A DNA stretch of 64,000 bases from Bugula neritina (GCA_964035545.1 OZ037768.1:20396700-20460699); one strand, 5' to 3'. Shown: positions 12,701 to 26,240, numbered from the stretch's first letter. Program-made: numbers and translations. The notes: generated by a model from the sequence alone, not told the origin.

Positions 12701-15700
12701 TGTGACTCCACCTTTAGTCATAGTGAGACTACTGAGAGTACTACTAGTAATAGTGAAGGCAGATTTACCTAAAGTCAAGACTATTCAAGGAATAGTTGTG
12801 TAATAAAGATTAATAGAATAACAAATTATGATTAAGTGAGGTGCTTTATATGGGTATTTGAATTTATAATTAAATATTAAAAATCATAATAAAATTATAA
12901 TAAATTTACTTAGATAGAGAACAAAGGGTGTTAACACCTGTATTTTAAAAGAATAATAAAAAATACCACAGAAAAGGGTTAAACAAGACTTCAGCAGGGA
13001 ATCTGCACTCTAGTCTCAGGGGTTTGCAAATTCCATTCTCATCTTTAATTTTTACAACTCAGTACTTCAAAGCGATTATTAAAATAATCCCGACTAAGAA
13101 GTTTGAAGTGTACTGAGAGATAGAGAGAGCCATGGAGGAGAGAGAAGGAGAGCAATGCTAGCGACAGCGATGGTGAGAGATGGTGAGAGAGTTGGTAGGA
13201 GAGATGATGGGAGATGGTGAGAGGGATGGTGGGAGATGGTGGGATAGATGGTGAAAGGGATGGTGGGATATGGTAGGATATGGTGGGAGAGATGTGGTGG
13301 TAGTGGTGGTGGTGGTAGTTAGTGGCTCCGATCATTAAAACTTTCTAACTTGGAATAACAACGTTCCCATTTATAGTAAATGCATTAATTATTACCTAAC
13401 AAATTACGAAATGTTACAAACTAGAATTTATTTATTTATTTAAATCTTTTGGAGAATTTACAAGAAAAAAACCCTGAAAACACACAGGAATGCCCTAATT
13501 ATAAATCTAAATAAAACTAAAGTCTGGATAAAAAAACAATTTGTAGGATATTTAGGAGGTGAAATACAGGAAAATTATTTATATAGAATTATTCCAAAAA
13601 TATGATAAATGAGGGAATAAGACGACATTGTGCAACTTGATATAAAATACCCATCAGCGTTGGGCTGAAACACTAACCTTGCATTCTTTAACAATGCATG
13701 GGTTAGTTTTGTCTCCCCACAAGGCTCCATTCTTATACGAGATACCATCTTCTTTACAGCCTGTCCATGAAATACACAAAATAAAGTATAATGGCGGTAA
13801 AAACATGCGCATAGCATGAATTTATACATAAAGTATCACAGCTAAATGTATATAGTGGAGATAAATATTACATATTTCATGTAATTATTAACCAAACTAT
13901 TTATCAGTTTTAAGAATTTTTGAAAATATAATTTATTAAATGAGGTTAGGTTTATTACACAGTTGACACACTGTTTTCATGTATTTAGGTTTATGCTATA
14001 GATTATTGTTACCATGTTTTCTACTAATTCATTCCCATAGTAAGCAAATAAATTGTAGTGGCTTGCTGCATTTCATAGTTAACTGTTGTAACTTTTATAT
14101 ATTAGAATATGTTATTAGATTGCACTATTTACTTTTATATTGCAGTGGCGTGAAAATAACAAAATTGTCTTTAATATAAATCAAGTATCGAATAGTAGGA
14201 CACAAGCATATGTATTAATTAGGTTTTAGGAAATCAGCATAGTAGACTGGTAATAGTGATTCAGGTGGTAGTCGTAATCACCATTCTGCACTAAGAGGGC
14301 TAATGACTTCAGAACTCTTAGCCTTGTAAGGTACAAAACCACAAAAACATGTAAATTATGTTGAGAAGTGCTTAAAGAAGTGAGTAGATTTAGCATTCTG
14401 CAACAGCCACAAGCCTTCTATAGATAGCCCGGTGGGTTAACCAGCTTCTTTTAAAATACACACTCCAGTCATTTCCAATAAAACTCTCATCAACCGTGTT
14501 TAGAAACTGTTTCATCATAAAAGGGCAGCCAGCCATACGCGATAACATTTAACCTGCAGCCAGACACCTCGGCATTATTAAATATTTATTCTGTGTTTTA
14601 AAATTGAGGCACTTGAATTTTAAGGAGTTGGGAATGAGTTTGTATTGCTAGCTGTCTGAGCCAGGTAAAGATGTTCCCCAAGTGCAAACAATGTTCCAGA
14701 TTCACCAAACCATGCTTCTTAGAGATAAATTCTACTATCTACTAAATGCAACTGTTAGTTCTATAAGGGTCTAAGACTGAGGGCTAGGACTATGTGTTGG
14801 GGAATAAGAATGTTATTTGGAAAAAAATCAAATAATTATCTTGAAGAAAATTATAAAAAAGTTTCATAGAAAATTTATTTAAATTTTATTATAGTTATAA
14901 CTGCATGTCTGTCAAATAGCAATAACCAACCTGCTATTTTACAAATGTCATAAAGCAATAGCACACTTACCATTGCATGTGTCATAAAGCAATAGCACAC
15001 TTACCATTGCATGTGTCATAAAGCAATAGCACACTTACCATTACATGTGGCGCAGCAGGAGCTGGCTGCCGTCCCGTACTGATAGGGTATTACATGGCAT
15101 CCCTCTAAACTTGGACACTCAGCTTTGCCACATTTGACCACCCCATTCTAAAACAGTATGCCATGACTCATTTAATCACAGGCTATGCAGGTAACACAGG
15201 CTATGCAGGTAACACAGGCTATGCAGGTAACAAAATACTGAATACAATCAAAGCAATAATTTTCGTATTTTACAACTTACTGCTCTTTTCTAAGATTTAG
15301 ACAATAGTTGCAATTTCATAACAGCCTAAATAATTCTTCACAAGAGTTTTGGAATAGCTATTTGAGAAAAAGATATTCATCTATATAAATACTATAATTC
15401 AAGGTTTGAGTCCATCAAACGAGTACAAATGTCTTATAAAGTCATACAATCTAATACCATCTCTCTTGATATTACGACACAGAGTCCTTCAATACTAAGA
15501 ATAGAAATGGAGATGACGCAAGGTAGGCCAGAGTTGGCCGCACCTGAGAGCTAAAGTACATCTGTGCACCGAACAGCGCAGGTTGGCAAGGTAAAGTGAA
15601 TACAAGCCTAGCCTTAACACCTGCGCAATGCATGTCGGTACCAGCTGCTCTTGTCAGCCTGCATCAGGCGAGTTTCAAAGAAATCATGCTTGCCTGCGAG

Positions 15701-18146
15701 CATTTGTTAAAAGTTGCAATAAATTACGTAAAAAATTAAGAACATTCTGCAGCAGAAGCCAATTATTGAATATAAGTAGTAATAGAGAAGTACAAATTTA
15801 ACCCAGACTTGCAAACATCGGTTTAAAATATGCGCTGAATATGCAGTATGATGTTCAGAGTGATAGACTGAGAACTGGAGCAAGTAGGTGAAGATAGGCT
15901 GCTACACAAGGCCTTCCATAGCCATGAACACAAGGAATGTGGCTGAGTGCAATGATGTGGTTGCCAAATGCTTTGCACAGACCCTATTGCAGAAAGATAT
16001 CTACACAATAGAAAGCTGTGATTAGCTAGAAGAGATGCACCAGTAAAGGAGAAATCAAATTTTCAGAGTTGAAATGAAGAGGGGATGTGAAAGTAGTCAG
16101 TATCTTCTCCTGCATGAATAGGCACTCGTTGGCAACATGTCCACGTAATTAAAAATTGATCGAAAAGATAAGAGAATAAATTCAATGTCACACCTATGCA
16201 ATCCTGATAATAATATTTATATTTTCCATAACCCAGCAAGAAATTTATGAGCCAACTAAGTGGAGTTTTATATATCTTAAAGCCCCATTTATAATTTATC
16301 GTGTTGTGAAATATTTGCAGCAGTTTCACCCTAAAGAAAGGGTTTTACATGAGTAAGTCATGACATTGTTAGTGGCAGTATTACAGGCTACTATAAACAT
16401 AATATTATCATATTCATATTATTTTCTTGACTCATGCAGTGACTCCAAGCTACAAGATTTCATGTCTGCCTGTCCACTAAAACTCCTCTACATAACCTGC
16501 CCTGATATGTGATGAGATTTCTAAGGTGATATTACAATAGAGTGAAATACGATAATAGCAGGCATTATAACAATATGACTGCCTCACTGTTATGCATTCA
16601 ATAACTTAATTGATCACATTAACAATCAAAGAAGATTTCGAAGGAATTGAACAGATATCTAGCAACTTTGATGAGTAACTATAAATAGACAATCCAAGTT
16701 CCAGCCCAGACGAATTACAACACATAAATTCCACCAAGAAATCTTCTCAATGTAATGACCCAAACGTATTAGGTTTTCAAACAATAACTTTGAATAACAC
16801 AGAAAATCGCCAGAAGCAAAATTAATTCAACTAGACTGCTAGCTGCTTCAGTGATTGTAAAGAAGTTATATATGATTCCTATGTAAGACTCTTCAGAATG
16901 ATGTCTATGCAAAAACTAAAAAACGTAATAGCATGAGCTACAGGGATGCTAGCGTGGGAAAAGGAGGGGGAGGGTAGGCTGCAACATTCTAAAACCTAAC
17001 TTCAATTCCACTAGTTGAGGAACCCAATCTATTATTAGCTGCTTTGCTGTACTTGCAGGATGTGACAGAAGAAAAGTGTGCCAAGCAGTGGAGCCTATGG
17101 CATACATAATGCATCACTTTAGCATGTTGTTGGTATACATATTATCATAATATTTTAATGCAGTGATAATGGTGTAGTGGTAGGCCATTAGGACTACAGC
17201 TATTCAGTATAGTATAAGAGAGAAAGAGAGGACTGATAAGTACATACTTTACAGTAGCAGTGCATACACGGGTCCACTGCTTCTATAAAATCTAGATCCA
17301 CTCTCTCCCCTTCATTGCTACATTTCTGCTCCTCCCCTGCAATATATATACACTTGTGATACCCCAAATTTCTAGTGCAGCAAGTCTTTTAGATTTTGCT
17401 ATATAATAACTCCACTACAGTACACAACAGTGACCACATTACAGTAGTTGCAATCACTACACTACAGCAACTACACTACAACAACTACACTACAGCAACC
17501 ACATAACAGTACCTAATTATTACACTCAACCAAACCATAATGAACATTACACTACACAAGAAATAATGTGAAGGTAATGTAGAACATAACTTTAGCAGTA
17601 TTTGCAATACATACACGTTACAGTGCCAAAAATATAACATGTAAAAGTCGTCATTAGATTAGATATAATATAGGAAGTGGATATGATGCTGAAATATTGC
17701 TATCAGTAAGCTGAAAGGTTGCACACTTTCCCACATGACCAACCAATTATTACACAATTATAATTAGGCTAGTGTAGATAGCATACCTCATGTTAATTTT
17801 ATTAAACAACTACACTCATTCCATGCTACATAGTGTCTAAGTTAGGAAGATAGAATGTTATGCTTATCAACTACAACATATAAGAATATTCCTTGAATTG
17901 TAAAAACATAAAACATTGCACCACAACATAAAACAATCCCTTAATTATCTTTTTAGTTTTTAAGAAATTTTCTGCACATATCTTTTTTTATTCTAAAATT
18001 TCCCCCAAACAAGAAAATGAACTAATTTGAGTATAAGACCTACCTGCTGCCAGCATTGCCGATGTTGACGAGATAAAATATGTAAGACAAAATATGAAAT
18101 ATATAAATGAGCACCCATGACGCCGTATCCAGTACAGCATGTTCAT
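3797..18146 (-). CDS. BMPER: crossveinless-2/BMPER-like secreted BMP-binding protein (5 VWC + VWD + C8), 16 exons
   Basis: Exons in coding order: 18146-18044, 17336-17248, 15147-15039, 13760-13678, 12457-12281, 11697-11598, 10062-9956, 9108-8959, 8209-8053, 7962-7892, 7792-7637, 6954-6800, 6351-6189, 5821-5700, 4204-4057, 3871-3797. Phases agree at every junction and give 654 aa (human BMPER is 685). Residues 1-30 form a signal peptide; an upstream in-frame ATG lies at 18197. Five cysteine-rich VWC domains span about 39-99, 102-152, 155-220, 230-285 and 292-357, each ending CC..C. The VWD domain (about 360-540) begins CTVFGDPHYVTFD and has CGMCGNFNG; GDPH is the acid-sensitive self-cleavage motif of this family. 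C8 (about 545-605) contains SCVTDSCNCP and CTCDVVTAYVREC. Such proteins bind BMPs extracellularly and either limit or enhance signalling. The last exon (HCVTRVRYYN.., stop at 3797) and the acceptor of exon 14 (AAAG) are the weakest parts. No TIL domain was found. Kielin/chordin-like proteins are the alternative, but five VWC plus one VWD fits BMPER best. Confidence 0.9.
8256..8341. repeat. 19-20 bp tandem repeat in BMPER intron 8
   Basis: About four imperfect units of the type ACTACAGGTGACAATGTAT, just upstream (on the minus strand) of exon 9. Later units diverge to GGTAGCAGCAT and GGCAACAACT. Confidence 0.75.
8786..8882. repeat. 21-bp tandem repeat in BMPER intron 8
   Basis: Between four and five units resembling CTCACTATTTCACTGAATA, with AAAACT/AATACT variation. 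It lies inside the intron between exons 8 and 9. The open frame it creates is a by-product of its length being a multiple of three. Confidence 0.8.
9133..9260. repeat. pentanucleotide array (TAGTA/TAGTC/TAGTG)n
   Basis: About 25 units of a 5-bp repeat in BMPER intron 7, only some 25 bases upstream (on the minus strand) of exon 8. It is graded: TAGTA and TAGTC units at the left, a homogeneous TAGTG block in the middle, TAGTA units again at the right. Confidence 0.9.
13110..13325. repeat. purine-rich GAGAGATGGTGG-type minisatellite
   Basis: An imperfect array of GAGAGATGGTGGGAGATGGT-like units on the plus strand, ending in a GTGGTGGTAGTGGTGGT run, within BMPER intron 4. Strand asymmetry is strong (purine-rich plus strand). 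The His/Pro/Ser-rich minus-strand frame across it is an artefact. Confidence 0.8.
14947..15048. repeat. 34-bp triplication copying the BMPER exon 3 splice donor
   Basis: Three near-identical 34-bp units; GTCATAAAG starts at 14947, 14981 and 15015. On the minus strand each unit carries the exon end and donor AATG|GTAAGTGTGC. The true exon 3 end is 15039, and two further intact donors lie 34 and 68 bases downstream in the intron. Confidence 0.93.
15177..15230. repeat. 18-bp tandem triplication before BMPER exon 3 acceptor
   Basis: Three exact copies of CACAGGCTATGCAGGTAA at 15177, 15195 and 15213. They lie in intron 2, about 27 bases upstream (on the minus strand) of the exon 3 acceptor at 15148-15150. 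Confidence 0.95.
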
Positions 18147-19309
18147 GCCTTGTGTGAGCGGATTCAGTGTTTCAACAGGAAATAATATGAAATTCAAAGT
18201 ACATTAGTGTTGGAGATGTTAAAGACATTTGCAGAAAATACCTACTTCACGGTGCTTATATACCACTGTAATATATACATGAGGATTATAGCTATATAGT
18301 ATTTACAAGAATGTAAACATATAACTTAATTACACGGGTCAAACCGCGTGTTCCGATTGGTGATTGGTTAACCATGCTATTAACAAGTAATACCTGTTGG
18401 ATATGAATGGTTTAGGCTCCACCTACTAAGAGTCGTAACCGTAATCACTGTCAGACTCATCAAAGGGGTTTATTTTATGCGGACCGGGATTAGAGTCAGA
18501 CAATAAGATCGGCTAGTGCTTACTCGCGGTCGAAAATACATCAGTTATGTGATAATACCGAGCAACTAAAGGGCACCAGTTATTAATTAGACATAAGGAA
18601 GACAGACAAGTTGGGACATGAGCTTGAAATTGTACTAGTGTGTCTAGCTTTCTCATAATAGTTTATTTATAATTTAAGGTTTATTAAAACTTTTCATTTG
18701 AAGAGAATGAGTAATAGGCCCGCCTGACTGGCACACACACACATTACATCTGACAACATTATTGTATTGTGAATGCAGCTGGCCCTTGAAATGAGTCAAT
18801 TCAAGAAAAGTCACTCTATTATGCAATCGATACAAGGGATATTTGAACTGTAATAAAATAAGCACATCAAAAAGTAATTCCTCAGAATGAGTTTAATTCC
18901 AGTCCCTATTGTTGTTTGACTTCATAACCATCTACAGTACAATGCAGAGTTCATGAGAGCTTTGCACTACACAGCCATAAACCCTTCAGGCACCAAACCA
19001 CTTAGTCTTAAGACCCCCTCACTTTTTAACCTCCATCCACCCCCAGAAAACCAAAATGAGTCATTTATTTTACAAAACCAGAATTTTTGCAAACACTTCC
19101 TTGTAATGCACAACTAATAAATGGCATGAATATTATTTTGTATGCTTGTAAATTGAGTTGCTTCAACATTTTATGATCTGTGAATATTGTGGCTACATAA
19201 TCTTACATGCAGAGCTTAGAATGCTAAAGTTGGTGCATTTTCAGAGGTAGTAAAATCATACTAATAGGCTGGGAGTATAAATTCTGTTCATACATGGGGT
19301 TCCTTTATT

Positions 19310-19510
19310 ATATATATAGATATATATAATCTTATACAACATATATTTCATATTATATCATATATATTATATTTAATATTTCATATTATATATGTTATAT
19401 TTTATATTACATTATATATATTATATTTCATATTATATTTCATATTATATGTTATATTATATTATATTTTATATATTATATGTTGTGTTATATATATATA
19501 TATCATCTAT
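19310..19510. repeat. AT-rich TATATTTCATATTATAT array
   Basis: Nearly pure A/T sequence made of overlapping TATATTATATTTCATATTATAT words, flanked by pure TA runs at both ends. It could form cruciform or slipped structures. No gene crosses it. Confidence 0.85.
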
Positions 19511-22500
19511 TATTTATATGGTACCTACAGGAAAATTTTCAAAATGAGACAGACAAAACAAATACACAAATTCAAAAATAATACAATTTAAGTTCCAACA
19601 AAGTTTTTTCCTGACCAAATAACAAACTGTTTGTGGGAGAGTAACCATCACCACGTTGGTAAAAATATAGCACCATAGAAACTCAAAGCAAAAGAGTTTG
19701 AAAGGTCAAGTGAAAATCTCTTTAATTCGCATTCTAGTTTATATAATGGTATTTTCCGCAACTCTGCACAAACAGCAGATCAAAGATTCACAAAAATGTG
19801 TGGACAGAAAGTATAGATATTTATATGATACTAATAATAGAATTAGAACCGTAATAATACCAGATTTACACAAAAAATCCACACAAAAAGCATTGCTGGA
19901 AATTAATTATTCGTGAATTATTTAATAGAGAAAACCAAAACAGTTATCAGGTGTAAACAATAAGGACAGTGAGGGTTGATCAATCAGTGAACATTGGCAA
20001 TAACATGAGCATTCCCGATCAATACTCAGGCCTCAAAAGATCATTAATGCAGGCATTCATGTAGATAATAGAACTTAAACAAGCAATAATACATGTACAA
20101 TGAGCCATGATACTATTTGTGTTAATTAAACACAAAGTTGTTAATTACCACTCTCAAACTTTTGTTGTCAATATTTGAGCAAAATCTGTTTCTTTGTCAC
20201 TGCATAGGCAAATTATCTTTGAAAAATGTCACAGGAAAATGCTTTGAAATAAATTAGCAGTGTTACCTAGTGTAAAGAGAAGATAATCCTACTTGATAAA
20301 ATAATCTTTTGAGAACCAAATAGCTCAGTTAGACAGAAGTGCGTTGAGATACTACATTAGAGAAACTCATTTTTGCTTATTAAAATATTTTCTGAATTCA
20401 CCACGTTTAAAAATTTGTAGGCTTTAAGTTGTCTACTCTTGAATTAAGTTAATTATATTTGTGATCAACCTCTTCTTTCCCCATACAAGAATAATTATCT
20501 GTTTTACCTATCTTACCGAATTGATAATTTGAATATTGAATAATTTGTGTCACTAATATAACATTTTACATTGATACCTATGATTACCGTTATTTTATAT
20601 GCAATACCCATTATTATATATGTAATGCCCACTATTTCATATTTAATATCACACATTTTATATGCAATGCAATACAATTATACCCATCATATATTGTTTA
20701 GATATTACCAGCAAATTTTTAAATAAACAAATAAGATGAATAAATGCAATATAATGGAGTCTAAACTCCAACTATTATTCTATATGTAAAACTCACAATT
20801 CTAAATTTTATGTTTATTTAACTTTGCAGTAATTATAAGTAAATTGATCTCATATACAGACATAGTTTGAGTGATGGTATGTACAGCCAAAGATTCATTT
20901 AAATATTATAACATTATGTCATAATTTTAACATAATAGCATTTATTCTAGTGCTTCCTTCCCAGCGTAAACTACCCTCATTTTGCAAATACATATCTTAA
21001 CGAAAAGTAGCCAAATTATAATAGCTGGAATGAAACATTAAAATTAATAATTTCACTTGAAACAGATCAATTTATATAATAATATATTTATATATGCGCA
21101 TAGTTGGTTATCAAATCTCATAAAAGTGCTTCAATGCTTGGTGAGCTAATTATAAAAAATAAAGTTTATTGAAGATGAAATCAAAATGATCGAGTTATAA
21201 TGCTACCACTTCATTTTGCAGGTGAAGCCCACTATTCAGGTATAAAATAAAACTCACTCAAGCAAGTTTATAGTTGCCATCCCTGTGAGAAAACCCCTGA
21301 TGGAAGGTTTTTTTTTGTTAAATCGGCTAAGGACTTATTCAGATGGGGGCACAGGTATAAAATTTATTTTAAAACAATTTAAAACAATTATGCTGGTTTC
21401 GCATCTACATAATATATATTAGACAAGTTTATGCAAGCCCCCTTGTCTTATACTTGTGTGAACACTAATAGAATAATAGAGCTTGGTGCTGTGTAGTGCA
21501 GAAACTAGATTAAGTTAAGAAGAACAGAGACAGCTGGTCATGCAAAGGTGGCTGATGTAGTCTGAGCATTTCAAATATTAAAGTCAATGCTGATGTAGAG
21601 TCTTGTGATGTTAGATAAGTCTGGTTCCAGATAGCTAAATTATGTAAACAACAACAAAATAGTCTGAAATATAAAGGTTTTGAATGTTTAATTGCCATTA
21701 AAGGGCTGGGTATATAACAACATGAAGGATTCTCTTAGACACATGATGCCTGTAACCTGAAAATACATATAGCTGAACACCAACAGGCGAAACTTAAACT
21801 GTCTATTATATTTTTGGAAAACAATTCAGAAAGATAAGACACATTTATATAATTTAATATTATGAAATTGTAATCTAAATTATCAGAGGAGACCCCATTG
21901 TAACAATATTTTAGCTAAAACTAGGCGACCAAGTGTCATGACTAAGTCTCATGAACTCTCAGACAGTAAAGTGTTGTCCATTGTCCACAGCTAAGAAAGA
22001 CCTGCTAAAAGCAAGAACAATGGTAAGTCTGGCCAGTCTGAACATGTTGGATACTCACCAAACTAGATGGTTCTGTCACAAGCAATAGAATCTTCTACTT
22101 TCCTAATCCTCTTGGTGACCTAGCAACAAATTTGGATACAAATGAAAAACTAACAAACCTTAGTCGACCACATTGCTATGTAGAGGTGAAAGGGAGACGT
22201 TTAAAATTCACTTGTGAGGAGAATTAACCAATTTAAGTGCAATGATGGAGAAATTTTATTAGCCGAAGTTTTTTTAACTTTTTAGTGTGGAATAATTGAG
22301 ATTTTCATGAGAACATAACTACTAATCTAGAGCATAGGCTTGTCTCAATTTCTCTATTTGCACCTACCTAAATTAGCCAAACACTTGTAATTATAAGTCT
22401 ATTAATTTCTTCTACGCTATGATTACAAATTTCAATTTTTGTCAACTTTACTCAAATAAAAAATATAAAGAAAAACTAAATAATTTTTTTTAAAAAAAGC

Positions 22501-22921
22501 AACATTAAAATTAAAATATTAAGTACCTATATAATGAAAATTTAAACCATAAAACCATTAATTATTGGCATGATTTCATGTTGAATGTTGAAAGTTCCTT
22601 GCAAATTTATGGACACACAAATTATATTAGAACATAATAACTATGCATTACGCTGTAGAATGTTTCAATACAGGAGACAACAACTCCAATATTTCTAGTT
22701 TTGCAAAATTCATAATTATGCAGTTACTTTTATGATTGCTAACATGGCTTCATGTAAATATAAGAAATGTTGGACAAAATCTAAGACACAGTTTATAATA
22801 AGTGTGTGTGCCATTTATTTTCTATTTGTGTTGGTTCAATTATTTTCATCATACTCAACATTTTAGGAAAAATCTCACCAAAGCTTATTTTTTTTAGTTG
22901 GCAAATTTAAAAATAGATTGA

Positions 22922-22999
22922 TAGTGTAATGCGTGGAGGCTCACTTCACACACTGATAAGGGAATTGGTGCTGTAAAAGCTCAAACCCCATTGCCAGCC
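22922..22999 (+). repeat. possible tRNA-derived SINE-type element
   Basis: The stretch begins with TAGTGTAATGCGTGGAGGC, which fits an RNA polymerase III A box. It carries GCTCAAACCCC, a weak B box (TTCAAACCCC-like), about 55 bases later, followed by ATTGCCAGCC. Order and spacing match the tRNA-like element at 34201, which starts with the same TAGTGTAAT word. No cloverleaf was found. Weakly supported. Confidence 0.35.
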
Positions 23000-24469
23000 A
23001 ACACGCTAATTTTTCCAACTTTTGATTTGTAGGCAAGAGCTATTCAAGGTTCAAAGTCTAAGTCAATAATAACAAAGGATTCAAACAGATTCAGACATGT
23101 ATCGTGAGAATCATAAATGTGGCCATAAAATTTTTCTTGATTACTATGATAGACCGATAAATTTGAGTTTTTGGACAAGAAATTTGCTTTTATCCACACA
23201 CACTATGTTCTTCACAGAAACGAATTACAAAACCAATGTAGTTACAGAAACCCTTTTCACTCAATAAATTTAGTTGGAAGGATTTTAAAATGTAACTTGA
23301 TATAAAAAAGTGATACATTTTATAGCATTACTTTGTTTTAAATAGTATATTATCTTTCAAATTTGGAAATACCATACTTAACAATTATATAAAGGGCATT
23401 GCAATATATACTCTTGTTTGGACTAAACAAAACTTTTAAACAGACAGCAATTAGAGCTGTAAGATCAAACTGTAGCTGCAGATAAAGGGCAGCACAGGGA
23501 TTATAAAAAGTCTAAGGATGAGATTGACTAGCTGAGTGTATTTCATCATAGAATAAAAATGCAAATTAATAATTTCTTTTCGAACTACTTTTAAAAAATT
23601 CTACACTTAGACACATTTGGCATCAAATCATTCACATTCAAATATTATAAGGAGAAATGTTCAACAAACTGGAGTTACTAATTGCTCAAATACTAACTGA
23701 GAGAATTAACATTCTACAACTTTCTTGCCCTCTGCTAAAAAGAATGGTTTGCAGCCATCAATAGGATGTGCGTGACAAGCACCCCTAACACATAACTGAG
23801 TGCCGGTTGTTATATACTTCAGACCACCAAATAACTATGCACAATACACACACACAGCTCTTAATTTAGTATTCAAAGCAGCCAACAACAAATTAAATAA
23901 CAATAAGCTAACAATAACTACTAAGAGAGTTTATTTAATATTTATGAAACATATACTAAGGCACTTTGAACATCACTTGTTTTTAAATATCTCTCAATTC
24001 AACGACAACACCATCTAAATTACTATTTCTATGTATATGGGAACAGTGAGAAATGGTGAGAAGCTGACTTGAAATATGATTGCCTAAAAATAGCCAACTT
24101 TTTTTGGGTTTAACAATTCAATATTTCAAACAAATGATTATTTAATAAAGTACTTTCTGGTTTAGCTTTAAAATCGAATAGTATAAAATATAACAATTAA
24201 CATCATTATGATAATTATTATGATTATGGAAATACCTGGCCATATTGACTATAGCCATAAGCACTATGAGTATGGTTAGATTTTGAATATGATCATTATC
24301 AACTATCAACTTGAGTAATCATCATCAGTGTTCTGCTTTGTGATCATGACAGTGGTTAAACAGCAAACTGAAATTTGGCTATAAAATTAAATGTAAATAT
24401 TTCATCAAAGCAGACACTGAGAGTGAGAACAAGAAGCACTGTTCAACTCAAAGTAAAAGCATAGACACT

Positions 24470-24960
24470 ATTAGTATTAGTATTACTATTAGCATTAGTA
24501 TTACACTTACAGTAATAGTAATACTAATAGTAATCCTATTAGTAATACTATAAGTATAACATTAACTATTGATATTATTAATATTATTACTATTATTAGT
24601 ATAACTATAAGTGCAAGTATTAGCATTCAACTTCAAGTGAAATAGAGTTACACTTACTAAAAGTAAATAAAAAGCAAACAACTTGGAGTGATTAGTATAA
24701 CATTACCAATATAAATATGAATAAGTGAGTGAGTATAACTATAAGATTAAATAATACATTTTTATTTACTATTAGTATTAGTATTACTATTAGTATTACT
24801 ACTACTATTAGTATTACTATTAGTATTAGATTAACTCTATTAGTATTACTAATGGTATTACTATCACTATTAGACTTAGTACTAGCATTACTATTACTAT
24901 TACTAATGAGTAATGAGTAATACTTATACTAATAGTAATACCAATAGTAATAGTAGACGT
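24470..24960. repeat. inverted TAGTATTACTATTAG satellite
   Basis: Blocks of TTAGTATTAGTATTACTATTAG alternate with their reverse complement (CTAATAGTAATACTAATA), so the region could fold into long imperfect hairpins. It is built from the same TAGTA/TACTA words as many other arrays in this window. Open frames here are Ile/Thr/Ser- or Leu-rich artefacts. Confidence 0.85.
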
Positions 24961-25914
24961 AGTACTAGTAGCATTGCCATTACTACTTTACTAGGCATTA
25001 GTATAAGTATTACTCGTTAGTCACTAGTTATTGTTTATTATAAATAATATTAATATAAGTGCTACTATATTAAATGGGCAAATGATAAGTTATTGATTGC
25101 ACTAATTCAAAGGTTGAAGGGCACATACAAGTAGTGATATGATATTGAATTTGATATTTTTTTCTATTTAATTTTATATAGTATTAGTGAGTTGTACATC
25201 CGTCTGCATTGATCGCATAGAATTGTTTTATAAGCAGCTCTGAGTTGAGAGTGACTGAGTGCAGTAGTTTGTAGTTCTGGAGTTTAGAGTTGGGGGGGCT
25301 TAATAAAACCCAACTCTAACTTTGAGACTCCCAAACTACTGCATTCGATCATCCCCAACTTGGAGCTGTTTATTGTGTGCACGTAAAATAACCTTGAACT
25401 CGTTCGAGCGTCACTTAATTTATATAAGTAGCAACACTGGACTGGAATATAATGAATATTTATTTGATTCTCGTGAGCCAGTATCAATGAAGACTCGTAG
25501 GAATTTTGCTATGCTATGAATTTTGATAGGTCTTGCAAATACGAGATTGCATTGGTGCAATAAAATAGTAATGTGCAAGATCACTGATGCAAGATTGGCT
25601 GTTAGCTATTGTCCAATGAGGCGATGTATTTTCTATGGTCTGATTCAAAGTTGTAGGTTTCTAGCATGCAGAGGGTATGACCATAGCACGTGTAACATGA
25701 GTGTTAACTTTCCGTTTTACTGTAACTGTAGTACTATTAATATTAACATTACTATTACTATTAGGGTATGCTGAACTGGAATTTTGCAGTTCAACGTTAC
25801 TGTTCGTTTAGAGGCACTCGTGCCGGTACTAGAAGTAGATGTTAACAAAGTAAACCTTTGGCTTTTGAATTTCATTAATTCTGCACGAAATAATATTAAC
25901 TTTTAGACTTTAAG

Positions 25915-26240
25915 TTTAGTACTAGTACACTAATAACTAATACTAATAGTAATACACTAATAGAGTAATACTAATAGTAATAGTAATAGTAACAGTAATA
26001 CTAATACTAATAATATTGCAACACTAATACTAATAGTATTACTGTAATAGTCAATGTTATTACTAATAGTAATAGTAATACCAATACTGGCAATAGTAAT
26101 ATTAATAAATACTTTAAGTTAAACTTGAAGTACTACTACTACATTTGCAATTACTGATTTGTTGAAATTACTATAAGTGAGTATAACTATAAGTTAATGT
26201 ATAAGTAATACTTATACTAATAGTAATACTAATAGTATTA
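25915..26240. repeat. second TACTAATAGTAAT satellite block
   Basis: Imperfect TACTAATAGTAATAC repeats, interrupted near 26105-26210 by non-repetitive sequence and then resumed. It shares unit type and inverted character with the block at 24470-24960, about 1 kb away. Confidence 0.8.

Noticed and set aside
13045-13335. His/Pro/Ser-rich minus-strand frame of 96 codons
   Set aside because: It is a translation of the GAGAGATGGTGG minisatellite in a BMPER intron, with no splice context or family similarity.
25322-25774. Two adjacent plus-strand frames of 65 and 83 codons
   Set aside because: No family pattern, and a minus-strand frame of similar length overlaps the first. Could be untranslated exon sequence but nothing supports coding.
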